Source of the DNA: Sideroxyarcus sp.
GTDB lineage: Bacteria > Pseudomonadota > Gammaproteobacteria > Burkholderiales > Gallionellaceae
Assembly: GCA_030652215.1 (NCBI GenBank)
Contig: JAUSBC010000033.1
Span: 1 to 42,768, forward strand
Length of the DNA: 42,768 nt
Reading direction: 5' to 3'
Positions 34,204 through 42,340 of this stretch are shown here, piece after piece. The notes beneath the pieces are model-generated. The model did not search any database. It was not told the DNA's origin and saw only the letters and a list, made by a program, of their open reading frames with translations. Both the position numbers and the translations under genes were made by a program. Positions within the stretch are counted from its first letter, which is position 1. Each line of letters opens with the position of its first letter.

Positions 34204-34707
34204 TCAACGCCCCTCACCCTTACCCTCTCCCGCCTGCGGGAGAGGGGATTTCACGTCGCAGTGCTCGTCCGGCTTGAGCGTAAAGAAACGCGGATACTCG
34301 GTGGGATGTCCCGCCAACACTTTTACGCAATCGCCCACTTGGTATTGCCCGTAGCTCATCACTTCGATGCGCTCGGTGCTGTGCAGCGGTTGCACGGTGT
34401 AACGGTTCGCGCCGCGCGCGACCTGCGGCGGCTCATCGCGTTTGGTGTGTTGGTCGCCCATGCCCAGCATGATCCCGCCGAAGCCAATGCCGATCCCTCC
34501 GCCGCTGCCAACGCTCAAGCCGATGCCGACGCTACCTTGGACATCGGAGGGCGTGTGCGCTGCCGCCTGCTTGCGTTCCACTTCGGTGAATTCATGCCTG
34601 TCCACCACGGTCGCCAACTTCACGTAGCGTGTGTCCTCTTCCAGCTTGGGCGTGCTCTGGCAAGCGGCCAGCAACACCAGCGCTATTGCCGCGATAATTT
34701 TTTTCAT
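34204..34707 (-). CDS. Glycine-rich outer-membrane-type lipoprotein
   Basis: 167 aa. A signal peptide with lipobox LAAC (Cys16) predicts a lipoprotein. A Gly-rich stretch (GSGGGIGIGFGG) lies in the middle, and a C-terminal beta-rich part follows. No precise family is recognised. ATG 34707 is chosen (AAGGAG seven bases upstream). The last 14 residues (SPLPQAGEGKGEGR) are encoded by the repeat at 34205-34252, which also supplies the stop, so the native C-terminus may have been replaced. Confidence 0.75.
   Translation of the reverse strand: MKKIIAAIALVLLAACQSTPKLEEDTRYVKLATVVDRHEFTEVERKQAAAHTPSDVQGSVGIGLSVGSGGGIGIGFGGIMLGMGDQHTKRDEPPQVARGANRYTVQPLHSTERIEVMSYGQYQVGDCVKVLAGHPTEYPRFFTLKPDEHCDVKSPLPQAGEGKGEGR
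34205..34252. repeat. CTCCC/GGGAG dispersed hairpin repeat
   Basis: Contains CTCTCCCGCCTGCGGGAGAG flanked by C-rich tracts. It overlaps the 3' end of the lipoprotein gene. Same broad family as 16222-16320. Confidence 0.75.
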
Positions 34708-34847
34708 TATTGAACTCCTTGCCAATGTTTGGAATGGCGCGCGTCGAGTATGGCAGAGTGGGTGCCGCCATCAAAGTTCCGCAGCGGGTGGGTGTTTGGG
34801 GTTGGTTGTGGGGGCGCCGGCGCTCCCGCATGGCTTGAATCTCCAGA

Positions 34848-34876
34848 TTGACAACAGAACGAACGTTCTCTACGAT
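34848..34876 (+). promoter_or_regulatory. Promoter of the Bro-N module with operator in the spacer
   Basis: A perfect TTGACA (34848-34853), a 17-base spacer and TACGAT (34871-34876). The spacer holds the inverted repeat AGAACG-AA-CGTTCT (34856-34869), where a repressor would block RNA polymerase directly. Confidence 0.65.
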
Positions 34877-34945
34877 GGCGCTATTGTTCTGTGCCTTTAT
34901 TTCCACGACTTGCTGGGAATAACACAGAGCCGGAAGGAGAGCGCA

Positions 34946-35677
34946 ATGTGCCCGAAGACTTCAGTTCCCGACAAACCTGAAAATCATTTGGTGGTGTTTC
35001 AGGAAAAAGCTATACGCCGTTCTTGGCATAACGAGGAGTGGTGGTTTTGTATCGTGGACGTGGTGGCAGTTCTTACCGATTCAGTTCAACCCGAAGGATA
35101 TGTCAAAGATTTACGCCGTCGCGACAAAGAGTTAGCCAAAGGGTGGGGGCAAATTGCCACCCCCCTTCGCATTGAGACAGAGGGCGGAATTCAGCGGCTT
35201 AATTGTGCCAACACCGAGGGGCTGTTCCGCATCATCCAGTCTATTCCTTCCATCAAAGCAGAACCTTTCAAACGCTGGCTGGCACAGGTGGGTTATGAGC
35301 GAGTGAAGGAGATCGAGAATCCTGAATTGGCCGGAGCCCGCGCCCGCGAACTGTATCAGGCTAAAGGTTATCCTCAGGCATGGATCGAAAAACGGTTGCG
35401 CTCGATCTCTATTCGCGGGGAATTGACCGTCGAATGGAAGTCGCGCGGTGTGCAGGAGGGGCGGGAGTATTCCATCCTCACTTCCGAGATTGCACGTGCC
35501 ACTTTCGGTGTTACGCCCGATGCGCACAGTCGGCTCAAGGGGTTGGATAAAGTCAGAACCGGCAACAATCTGCGTGACCACATGACTGATCTTGAGTTGA
35601 TTTTTACGATGCTGGGCGAGGCAGGTACTACAGAGATCGCCCGGCGCAAAGATGCCATAGGCTTCGTCGAAAATTAA
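34946..35677 (+). CDS. Bro-N domain protein, C-terminus cut by a stop codon
   Basis: 243 aa as it stands. The Bro-N part (about residues 10-110) has IRRSWHNEEWWFCIVDVVAV and NCANTEGLFRIIQSIPS, as in phage-like antirepressor proteins. A helical second part follows. The frame ends at TAA 35675-35677, but it stays open beyond for another 44 codons (SAAKEGGTIAGDARKALEAK and so on) to a TGA at 35810, which overlaps the next ATG. The unread tail looks like the normal family end, so a single base change (for example CAA to TAA) probably truncated it. ATG 34946 has AAGGAG upstream. Probable regulator or partner of the RhuM-Fic gene. Confidence 0.8.
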   Translation: MCPKTSVPDKPENHLVVFQEKAIRRSWHNEEWWFCIVDVVAVLTDSVQPEGYVKDLRRRDKELAKGWGQIATPLRIETEGGIQRLNCANTEGLFRIIQSIPSIKAEPFKRWLAQVGYERVKEIENPELAGARARELYQAKGYPQAWIEKRLRSISIRGELTVEWKSRGVQEGREYSILTSEIARATFGVTPDAHSRLKGLDKVRTGNNLRDHMTDLELIFTMLGEAGTTEIARRKDAIGFVEN

Positions 35678-35808
35678 TCAGCAGCCAAAGAGGGCGGCAC
35701 GATTGCCGGTGATGCGCGCAAGGCGCTGGAAGCCAAGAGCGGCAAACCGGTGGTGAGCAAAAAGAATTATTTGCAACCTTCCGGAAAGAAGTTGGGAAAG
35801 GAAAAACC

Positions 35809-36825
35809 ATGAACATACATGCCGAAAATATACTGCATAGCCCTATTGCCATTTACCAAACAGCCGACGGCTCGATTGCGGCCGAGGTTTGGTTGGAGGG
35901 GGAGACTGTCTGGCTGACGCAACGCCAAATGGGAGAGTTATTTAATACCACCTCTGAAAACATCTTGATGCACCTGAAAAATATCTTTCAGGAGGGAGAA
36001 CTGGTCGAAAGCACAACGACTAAGGATTTCTTAGTAGTTCAGCAGGAGGGTGCGCGCCGTGTCAAACGTAGCCTTAAGCACTATAGTCTCGATGCCATTA
36101 TTTCCGTGGGCTACCGGGTCAACTCCAAGAAGGGCACACAATTCCGCATCTGGGCCAACCGGATACTGCAGGACTATCTGGTGCAGGGATACGCACTGAA
36201 CCAGCGCCGGCTTGAGGCGCAGCAGAAAAAAATGGCCGAACTCAAACAGGCTATCGTGTTGTCAGCCAGATTGATCTACAAAAAGGAACTACCCAACACC
36301 GAGTCGCAAGGCATCCTGGCGATCCTGAAAAAATACAGCCATGCGCTGACGGTGCTGGACGATTACGATCATCAACGTTTGCAGGTGGCGGGGACGCGCA
36401 CGCGGGCGCTGCCCAAGATCGCTTACGCGGAGGCGATGCAGCAGATATTGTTGTGGCGCCAACAGGAGAATCTCGGTGAATTATTCGGCAATGAAAAAGA
36501 CGATTCTTTCAAAAGCTCGCTGGAGACGATCTATCAGACCTTAGACGGCAAGGAGCTTTATCCCAGCATCGAAGAGAAGGCCGCGAACCTGCTGTATTTC
36601 ATCGTCAAGAACCGCTCGTTCACCGACGGCAACAAGCGTATCGCCGCCGCCATCTTTGTCTGGTTTTTACAGCGCCATGATTTTTTGTATAACGCCGAGG
36701 GTGAAAAACGCATCGCCGATAATGCGCTGGTTGCGTTTACGCTGCTGATTGCCGAGAGCAAGCCGGATGAGCGGGAGATGATGGTCAAGGTGATTATCAA
36801 TTTGATCAATGGCAAGAATACTTGA
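35809..36825 (+). CDS. RhuM-Fic fusion protein, catalytic His replaced
   Basis: 338 aa. The N-terminal RhuM domain is about residues 8-130 (LTQRQMGELFNTTSENILMH), followed by a coiled linker and a Fic/Doc domain (about 165-335). Fic enzymes attach AMP, UMP or phosphate to target proteins through H(P/S)FxDGNKR. Here residues 268-277 read NRSFTDGNKR, with Arg269 (CGC) where the catalytic His (CAC) is expected, so transferase activity should be lost. The rest of the fold looks complete. It starts by ATGA overlap with the original end of the Bro-N frame. Confidence 0.85.
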   Translation: MNIHAENILHSPIAIYQTADGSIAAEVWLEGETVWLTQRQMGELFNTTSENILMHLKNIFQEGELVESTTTKDFLVVQQEGARRVKRSLKHYSLDAIISVGYRVNSKKGTQFRIWANRILQDYLVQGYALNQRRLEAQQKKMAELKQAIVLSARLIYKKELPNTESQGILAILKKYSHALTVLDDYDHQRLQVAGTRTRALPKIAYAEAMQQILLWRQQENLGELFGNEKDDSFKSSLETIYQTLDGKELYPSIEEKAANLLYFIVKNRSFTDGNKRIAAAIFVWFLQRHDFLYNAEGEKRIADNALVAFTLLIAESKPDEREMMVKVIINLINGKNT

Positions 36826-36892
36826 GCAAGTGATTGAAAAAAATAATCAATTTTGTTTTATTCCCCGCTTGATTGTTTATGGCAAACGGCAT

Positions 36893-36913
36893 AAAGTAAG
36901 GATTCCTTACTTT
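36893..36913. promoter_or_regulatory. Operator-like palindrome of the AbrB-PIN pair
   Basis: Perfect ten-base arms (AAAGTAAGGA and its complement) around one T. It overlaps a possible -10 box (TAAAGT, 36892-36897) whose -35 would be TTGATT at 36869-36874. Confidence 0.65.
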
Positions 36914-36932
36914 TGTCAATTGGATAATTGTC

Positions 36933-37166
36933 ATGCTCGCTAAAATGACCTCAAAAAACCAACTCACTCTGCCAAAGAGCATTACCGCTGCGGTTGGTTC
37001 TGCAGAATATTTTGATGTGGAAGCCCGCAATGGTCAGATCGTACTCACGCCAGTGCGTATTCAGCGTAGCGATGCCGTGCGCGCCAAGCTGGCTGAATTG
37101 GACTTGACTGAGCAAGACGTTGCCGATGCGGTCGCATGGGCGCGGAAATCACCCCCAACTAAATAA
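36933..37166 (+). CDS. AbrB/MazE-type antitoxin
   Basis: 77 aa. The swapped-hairpin AbrB domain is MLAKMTSKNQLTLPKSITAA, then VGSAEYFDVEARNGQIVLTPV. The helical tail (LTEQDVADAVAWAR) would block the toxin. The ribosome site is weak. The PIN toxin follows after eight bases. It is likely autoregulated at the palindrome 20 bases upstream. Confidence 0.88.
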   Translation: MLAKMTSKNQLTLPKSITAAVGSAEYFDVEARNGQIVLTPVRIQRSDAVRAKLAELDLTEQDVADAVAWARKSPPTK

Positions 37167-37174
37167 TCTACCAA

Positions 37175-37612
37175 GTGATCCCCGGCGCGAAAAGCAAACC
37201 CCGTGTTGTCATCGACACCAATCTGGTGTTGTCTGCGCTGGTGTTTTCGCAGGGGCGGTTGTCTCCGCTACGACTTGCCTGGCAAGGCAGGCAATGTCAG
37301 CCGCTTGTATCAACCGTGACTGCAGCAGAGTTGATACGCGTACTTGCCTATCCAAAATTCAAACTCTCTGCTGCAGATCAGCAAGAACTGCTGGCCGACT
37401 ATCTGCCTTATTGCACTACCGTGCGCATGCCGCCCAAGCTACCCGCAACAGCAGACTGTCGTGATAAGTTCGATCTGCCATTCCTTCAACTCGCTGTCAC
37501 TGGAAAAGCGGATTTCTTGGTGAGTGGCGACCAGGATTTGTTAAGCCTTGCGGGCAAGTTTGTTTGCCCAATCATTACTGCCGATCAATTCATCAACACG
37601 CTAAACAAATAA
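37175..37612 (+). CDS. PIN-domain toxin (putative RNase)
   Basis: 145 aa, COG1569-type. The acidic active site is visible: Asp14 (VVIDTNLVLSAL), Glu52 (AAELIRVL), Asp96 or Asp100 (CRDKFDLPF) and Asp119 (SGDQDLL). It is predicted to cleave RNA until bound by the AbrB-type partner. The start is GTG 37175, eight bases after the antitoxin stop. All key residues are present, so it is probably functional. Confidence 0.88.
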   Translation: MIPGAKSKPRVVIDTNLVLSALVFSQGRLSPLRLAWQGRQCQPLVSTVTAAELIRVLAYPKFKLSAADQQELLADYLPYCTTVRMPPKLPATADCRDKFDLPFLQLAVTGKADFLVSGDQDLLSLAGKFVCPIITADQFINTLNK

Positions 37613-37732
37613 TCAATCCCAACGCGTTCGAAATTGCCTCGCATGGTTGCAGAAGTGGGAGCGAAACGGTGAGCTTCAGCCGTCAGTACTTTGTCGTCAA
37701 TCAGGTGGCTGAATGTTGTGCAAGGAGAATGT

Positions 37733-38485
37733 ATGCGCATTCATGTCCTAAGCGATCTTCATCTTGAAATCGCAACCTATCAACCACAGCCCGTCGTGTG
37801 CGATGTGGTGGTGCTGGCCGGCGATATCGAAAACCATGTGCGGGGGATAGAGTGGGGGCGATACACTTGGTCAGACAAGATCATCTTGTATGTGCCGGGC
37901 AATCACGAGTTTTACCGGCAAGAGCGCACGGAGACTTTGCGCCAGATGCGCGCTGTCGCTCGCGAACTGGGTGTTCACTTGCTGGATAACGATGAGGTTG
38001 TAATTGCGGGTGTGCGTTTTTTGGGTTGCACGCTATGGACGGATTTCGAGTTGTTCGGTGAGGACTTGAAAAAGCGCGCGATGGCCGAGGGCAAGAAATA
38101 TCTGAACGACTTCCGTTTGATTCGCGAGCGCGACAGATTATTCAGCCCGGCACGATCCATTCAGTTGCACAAGACATCGCGAAAATGGCTGGCGGCAAAA
38201 CTGCAGAAACCCTTCCCGGGCAAGACCGTTGTCATTACCCACCACCTGCCCAGTGCGCAATCCGTCGCCGAGCGTTACAAGACCAATCTCACTTCCGCCT
38301 GCTTTGCGTCTCACCTGGACGAACTGATGGGGGCGAGCGCGCTGTGGATTCATGGGCACACGCATGACAGCTTTGATTATGTGTTGCGCGGCACGCGGGT
38401 GGTGTGTAATCCGCGTGGGTACTGCCGGAATCCGGATAAGCCGGAAAACAGGGAATTCGATCCGGAGCTGGTGGTGGAAGTCTGA
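37733..38485 (+). CDS. Calcineurin-like metallophosphoesterase
   Basis: 250 aa. The binuclear metal motifs are in order: DLH (Asp8, His10), GDIE (Asp31), GNHE (56-59), ITHH and GHTH. There is no signal peptide, so it is cytosolic. ATG 37733 is chosen (AAGGAG upstream). Similar proteins are often next to accessory genes. The substrate is unknown. Confidence 0.88.
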   Translation: MRIHVLSDLHLEIATYQPQPVVCDVVVLAGDIENHVRGIEWGRYTWSDKIILYVPGNHEFYRQERTETLRQMRAVARELGVHLLDNDEVVIAGVRFLGCTLWTDFELFGEDLKKRAMAEGKKYLNDFRLIRERDRLFSPARSIQLHKTSRKWLAAKLQKPFPGKTVVITHHLPSAQSVAERYKTNLTSACFASHLDELMGASALWIHGHTHDSFDYVLRGTRVVCNPRGYCRNPDKPENREFDPELVVEV

Positions 38486-38504
38486 CTGGCTCGGCGCGCC
38501 GTTC

Positions 38505-38589
38505 AACCCTTCGACAAGCTCTGATGGAACTACTAAGTATTGACTAAGCACGATACCCCTGTGCTAAGTCACTACTTAAGGGCGAACGG
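38505..38589. repeat. Dispersed repeat split by a 60-bp hairpin element (copy 1)
   Basis: CCCTTCGACAAGCTC is interrupted, and the matching end AGGGCGAACGG follows about 60 bases later. The inserted part (60-bp copy 38530-38589) carries the hairpin arms AAGTATTGACTAAGCAC and GTGCTAAGTCACTACTT. It matches 40590-40649 inverted at 58 of 60 positions. Confidence 0.88.
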
Positions 38590-38693
38590 ATCGGAAATTG
38601 GTGATGGTGGTTTGAGAGGCCAAGCGCTCCCGTTAATCCTAAAAACTTAGTTGTAGATGAGTACCATGAAATCCAATGCGTTACGCCGCCAGT

Positions 38694-38719
38694 GTAGGTG
38701 CGAATAAATTCGCACCTAC
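38694..38719. repeat. GTAGGTGCGAAT palindrome
   Basis: Perfect 12-base arms (GTAGGTGCGAAT and its complement) around AA, in the terminator position of the TerB-like gene. Confidence 0.9.
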
Positions 38720-38744
38720 AAACCCCTCAACTGCGGTTTTTGGG

Positions 38745-39203
38745 TTAATCCAGTTCGGCAGGCTTGGCGCGCATCTTGGCGCCAATGTAGTCCCGATGTG
38801 GAATGTAGAGCAGGTCGCCAATTTTCCGCATCAAGTGGTTTTCATGCGCGCTGATTGTTCCGTCGGCATACGCGACTTGCCACATGTATTCGATGATGCG
38901 GATTTTTTCGGACGGGTCCAGTTCGCGGTTGATGAGGGACGTGAACTGGTGAAAATCGTTGGCGCTACTCGCCGTGCGGTGGCCCAGTTCGGTCAGTTGC
39001 GCCACTTCCGCATCCGATAAAGAAAACCGTTCCCTGAGAATTTTCAGTATCGCGGCTTGCTCCGGGTCTGCCATATTGGCATCCGACTTCATGACTTCGA
39101 TCAGCAGCACTGCGGTTGCCAGTTGCAGGGTGTGCTCCGGGCGGCTGTCTGCGCTGGCGGGGGCGATGAGGGTGGAGAGAAAGTTGTTCAGTTTGTTCAG
39201 CAT
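38745..39203 (-). CDS. TerB-like tellurite-resistance domain protein
   Basis: 152 aa from ATG 39203, helical. The TerB-type signature is visible as LATAVLLIEVMKSDANMADP and later IIEYMWQVAYADGTISAHE, with the D-x-x-M/I-x-x-xE metal-binding pattern. The frame stays open to 39362, but that would overlap the divergent gene, so MLNKLNNFL is chosen as start; the ribosome site is weak. The role of TerB domains is uncertain (metal sensing or stress). Confidence 0.8.
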   Translation of the reverse strand: MLNKLNNFLSTLIAPASADSRPEHTLQLATAVLLIEVMKSDANMADPEQAAILKILRERFSLSDAEVAQLTELGHRTASSANDFHQFTSLINRELDPSEKIRIIEYMWQVAYADGTISAHENHLMRKIGDLLYIPHRDYIGAKMRAKPAELD

Positions 39204-39353
39204 GGCTAATTGTTCAATCGTTGCAATGTCGTTTCTGGAGCGCGCCATTTTACAGCTTGTCGCCGTACTGGGCGCTCCGCCGTATTGCTTGCGGCAAAGA
39301 TAAATGCCAAGCTCCATTCGGTCATTGCTTGCATTCTCTGGAGGGTTATCGCG

Positions 39354-40580
39354 ATGGATCACAATTCCTTGCAGTGCTGGACTATTCGTCTATTCAGTTG
39401 CGTCGGTTCCGGCTTGCTTTTGTCCTTAGCTTTGCAGGCGCAGGCGGGCACACAGACGCTTTCCTATGAGGAGCAGGTGCTGACCGTGGACGGCGAACGC
39501 AGAACCGCGCGCGTGCCCAAAGGTTACCGGCTGGAATGGCTGGCCGCGATGGATGCGCCGCGCATGCTGACTTTTGCTGCCAACGGCGATCTGTTTGCGG
39601 GTTCCAGATCGGGCAAGGTGTATCGCTTGCCGCCGCCCTATACCAAAGCGGAGGTGCTGGTCGATCTGGACGATTATCCGCACAGCGTGGCTTTCCGTCC
39701 GGGTGAAATTCTGATCGCGAAGACGGACGGTGTGTATCGCGCGCCGTATCGCCCGGGGCAGACTGCCATCGCGCGGAGAGAAGTGAGCCTGCTGGCGAAG
39801 CTGCCCGCCGGCGGCGGACACAGCAGCCGCACCGTGGGCGTGGGGCCGGACGGGCGGGTGTATGTGAGTCTGGGCATTCAGGGCAATTGCAGCGACCAGT
39901 ATCTGGATGCAAGTTATCCCTTCGACATGCGGCGCGGCGGGGTGCTGGTGCTGCGGGAGGGTGACGGCAAGCCAAGCTGGGAAACGTTCGCGTCGGGGCT
40001 GCGCAATCCGGTCGGCTTCGACTGGCAGCCGCAGACGGGTGTGATGTATGCCGGCAACAACGGGCCGGATCATCAGGGCTACGATCTGCCGCCGGAATAT
40101 TTCAGCAAGCTCACTGCGGGTTCCTTTCACGGCATGCCGTGGTTTCAGTTCGACGGCAAACAGGTGAATCGCGACGATTGCGTGTCGAGCAAACCACCGC
40201 GCCCCGTTGCCGAAGTATCGATCCCGGCCGCGACCTTCCCGTCGCGCAACGCGCCGCTGGGCATGGCCTTCGTGCCCAAGAGCGCGATGGATACGCAACT
40301 GGAATTCGATGCCGTGGTCGCGCTGCACGGCTCGTGGGGCACCAAACCCAGCGGCAGTTTCTTCGGCCGCGACGCCACGCGCCGCGTGCCCAAGCTTGTT
40401 GCGGTGCGCTTTCAGGGTGACAAGGCCGTGCGCGTGGACGATCTGGTCACCGGCTTTCAGTTGCCGAACGGCGATCGCTGGGCGCGCCCGGCAGGCGTGG
40501 CGTTCGGGCCGGACGGGGCGCTGTATTTCAGCAGCGACAGCGAGGCGGAGGGGGTGTTCAGGTTGAAGAGGGGGCAGTAA
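39354..40580 (+). CDS. Secreted sorbosone-dehydrogenase-like beta-propeller protein
   Basis: 408 aa. A signal peptide (about residues 1-31, ending LALQAQA) sends it to the periplasm. The rest looks like a six-bladed propeller of the soluble PQQ glucose/L-sorbosone dehydrogenase type: GGGHSSRTVGVGPDGRVYVS, GLRNPVGFDWQP, HGSWG and PAGVAFGPDGALYFSSD. GGAGGG lies eight bases before ATG 39354. Whether it binds PQQ, and what it oxidises, cannot be told. Confidence 0.82.
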   Translation: MDHNSLQCWTIRLFSCVGSGLLLSLALQAQAGTQTLSYEEQVLTVDGERRTARVPKGYRLEWLAAMDAPRMLTFAANGDLFAGSRSGKVYRLPPPYTKAEVLVDLDDYPHSVAFRPGEILIAKTDGVYRAPYRPGQTAIARREVSLLAKLPAGGGHSSRTVGVGPDGRVYVSLGIQGNCSDQYLDASYPFDMRRGGVLVLREGDGKPSWETFASGLRNPVGFDWQPQTGVMYAGNNGPDHQGYDLPPEYFSKLTAGSFHGMPWFQFDGKQVNRDDCVSSKPPRPVAEVSIPAATFPSRNAPLGMAFVPKSAMDTQLEFDAVVALHGSWGTKPSGSFFGRDATRRVPKLVAVRFQGDKAVRVDDLVTGFQLPNGDRWARPAGVAFGPDGALYFSSDSEAEGVFRLKRGQ

Positions 40581-40589
40581 AGATGAGCG

Positions 40590-40649
40590 CCGTTCGCCCT
40601 TAAGTAGTGACTTAGCACGGGGGCATCGTGCTTAGTCAATACTTAGTAG
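40590..40649. repeat. 60-bp hairpin element (copy 2, inverted)
   Basis: Reverse complement of 38530-38589 with two mismatches. Hairpin arms AAGTAGTGACTTAGCAC and GTGCTTAGTCAATACTT. Confidence 0.9.
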
Positions 40650-40652
40650 CTC

Positions 40653-40730
40653 GTAGGTTGGGCAAAGCGTAGCGTGCCCAACATGTTTTCCGCAATCCTC
40701 GTTGGGCACGCTGCGCTTTGCCCAACCTAC
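40653..40730. repeat. GTAGGTTGGGC palindromic repeat
   Basis: Arms of about 30 bases that start with GTAGGTTGGGCAAAGCG and end in its complement. Similar in form to 854-931. Confidence 0.88.
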
Positions 40731-40741
40731 GTCGGCTACCT

Positions 40742-40827
40742 GTAGGTGCGAATTTACCTCGCAGAGGTTCTTGCACCCCGTGGGTGTTCGCACGTGTTCA
40801 AAGGCATGCGAATAAATTCGCACCTAC
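40742..40827. repeat. Paired GTAGGTGCGAAT repeats
   Basis: The left half GTAGGTGCGAATTTA faces a right half AATAAATTCGCACCTAC, with a variable centre. Same family as 11570-11628 and 38694-38719. Confidence 0.85.
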
Positions 40828-41143
40828 AAAAGTACCGCCTTTCGGGAGCGCCGAGCGCCAACTCCACGTCAAGCTTGCTTGACTGTGGATTGCCTGCCTT
40901 TGGTGCGTCTCGTCGGCATGGTGTTTGAAATGGCCGACGAGACGTCGGCGCTCCCGACACTGCATCCCGCACCTACCTGTTATCCCTCCCGCAACTCCTA
41001 CACCCTTACAAAAATTACGGACATCCACTATCCGTTCGCTGCAGTTATCCGAGTAATTCCGTCCCCCATGTGAGAAATGGTTATTTTGTAGACCTTGCTC
41101 TGCAAAGCCCGCCATATATGGCTTTCAAGCCGGCTATGCGATT

Positions 41144-41158
41144 TGGCACGGAACTTGA
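41144..41158 (+). promoter_or_regulatory. Sigma-54-like promoter of the hydrogenase operon
   Basis: TGGCAC-N5-TTGA. The -24 GG is perfect and spaced ten bases from the -12 element, which is GA rather than GC. It lies 92 bases before hyaA. Group 1d hydrogenase operons are often sigma-54 driven (HoxA type), which supports it. Confidence 0.55.
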
Positions 41159-41249
41159 TTAATAGCTGACGCAAGCATGATCTGCCGTCGGGGCGAACGG
41201 TGGACAAATAATCAGAGTGAGCCTGTGCCAATAGACAAGGGAGAAAGAA

Positions 41250-42338
41250 ATGTCCACAGAAACGTTTTATGACGTGATGCGGCGGCAAGGAATTTCGCGC
41301 CGCAGCTTTTTGAAATTTTGCAGTTTGACCGCGGCCTCGCTGGGTTTGGCACCGACCATGGCACCCACCATCGCGCATGCGATGGAAACCAAGCCGCGCA
41401 CGCCGGTGATCTGGCTGCACGGTCTGGAATGCACCTGCTGTTCCGAATCGTTCATCCGCTCGGCGCACCCGCTGGCTAAAGACGTGGTGCTGTCCATGCT
41501 CTCGCTGGACTACGACGACACGCTGATGGCCGCCGCCGGACACCAGGCCGAAGAGATCATCGAGCAGATCAAGAAGAAGTACAAAGGTAATTACATTCTC
41601 GCGGTGGAGGGAAATCCGCCGCTGAATGAAGACGGCATGTTCTGTATCCACGGCGGTCGGCCGTTCGTGGAAGTGTTGAAAGAAACCGCAGCCGACGCCA
41701 AGGCCATCATCTCCTGGGGCTCGTGCGCTTCCTGGGGCTGCGTGCAGGCTGCCAAGCCGAATCCGACGCGCGCCACACCCGTGCACAAAGTCATCACCGA
41801 CAAACCTATCATCAAAGTGCCGGGCTGCCCGCCCATCGCCGAAGTCATGACGGCGGTGGTTACCTACATGCTCACCTTCGACCGCATCCCCGAGCTGGAT
41901 CGCCAGGGTCGCCCGAAGATGTTTTACGGCCAGCGCATTCACGACAAATGCTATCGCCGTCCGCACTTCGATGCCGGCCAGTTCGTCGAGGAGTGGGATG
42001 ACGATGCCGCGCGCAAAGGTTACTGCCTGTACAAGATGGGCTGCAAAGGCCCCACCACGTACAACGCGTGTTCCACCGTGCGCTGGAACGGCGGCGTGTC
42101 CTTCCCCATCCAGTCCGGTCACGGTTGCATCGGCTGTTCCGAGGACGGCTTCTGGGACAAGGGCGGTTTTTACGACCGCGTCACCGACATCAAGCAATTC
42201 GGCGTCGAATCGAATGCGGACAAGGTGGGCGGCACCGTGGCGGGTATTGCGGGCGCGGCAGTCGTGGCACATGCGGCAGTCAGCGCGCTGAGTCAGGCGC
42301 GCGATAAGAAGAACGATCAGAGCAAGGGAGGTAAATAA
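41250..42338 (+). CDS. hyaA: NiFe hydrogenase small subunit, oxygen-tolerant type
   Basis: 362 aa. A Tat signal (SRRSFLKF, Arg17/Arg18) with cleavage after AHA44 exports the folded heterodimer. The Fe-S relay subunit passes electrons from H2 to the respiratory chain. Counting from the mature N-terminus, Cys17, 19, 20, 115, 120 and 149 are all present (CTCC, SCASWGC, PGCPP); Cys19 and Cys120 are the two extra ligands of the [4Fe-3S] cluster that gives O2 tolerance. A C-terminal helix can anchor it in the membrane. The large subunit follows after two bases. Also known as hoxK or hupS. Confidence 0.95.
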   Translation: MSTETFYDVMRRQGISRRSFLKFCSLTAASLGLAPTMAPTIAHAMETKPRTPVIWLHGLECTCCSESFIRSAHPLAKDVVLSMLSLDYDDTLMAAAGHQAEEIIEQIKKKYKGNYILAVEGNPPLNEDGMFCIHGGRPFVEVLKETAADAKAIISWGSCASWGCVQAAKPNPTRATPVHKVITDKPIIKVPGCPPIAEVMTAVVTYMLTFDRIPELDRQGRPKMFYGQRIHDKCYRRPHFDAGQFVEEWDDDAARKGYCLYKMGCKGPTTYNACSTVRWNGGVSFPIQSGHGCIGCSEDGFWDKGGFYDRVTDIKQFGVESNADKVGGTVAGIAGAAVVAHAAVSALSQARDKKNDQSKGGK

Positions 42339-42340
42339 TC

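Larger units (their letters stand above)
40581..41249. other. Repeat-rich spacer before the hydrogenase operon
   Basis: 669 bases without a gene. It holds three repeat blocks (40590-40649, 40653-40730, 40742-40827), further GC hairpin sequence with GGGAGCGCCGAGCGCC at 40854 and its inverted partner near 40941, a 12-base palindrome GCCATATATGGC (41111-41122) and a sigma-54-like promoter. Confidence 0.85.

Noticed and set aside
39204..39362. Longer N-terminus for the TerB-like protein
   Set aside because: Overlaps the start of the divergent secreted protein; TerB-type similarity begins after 39203.
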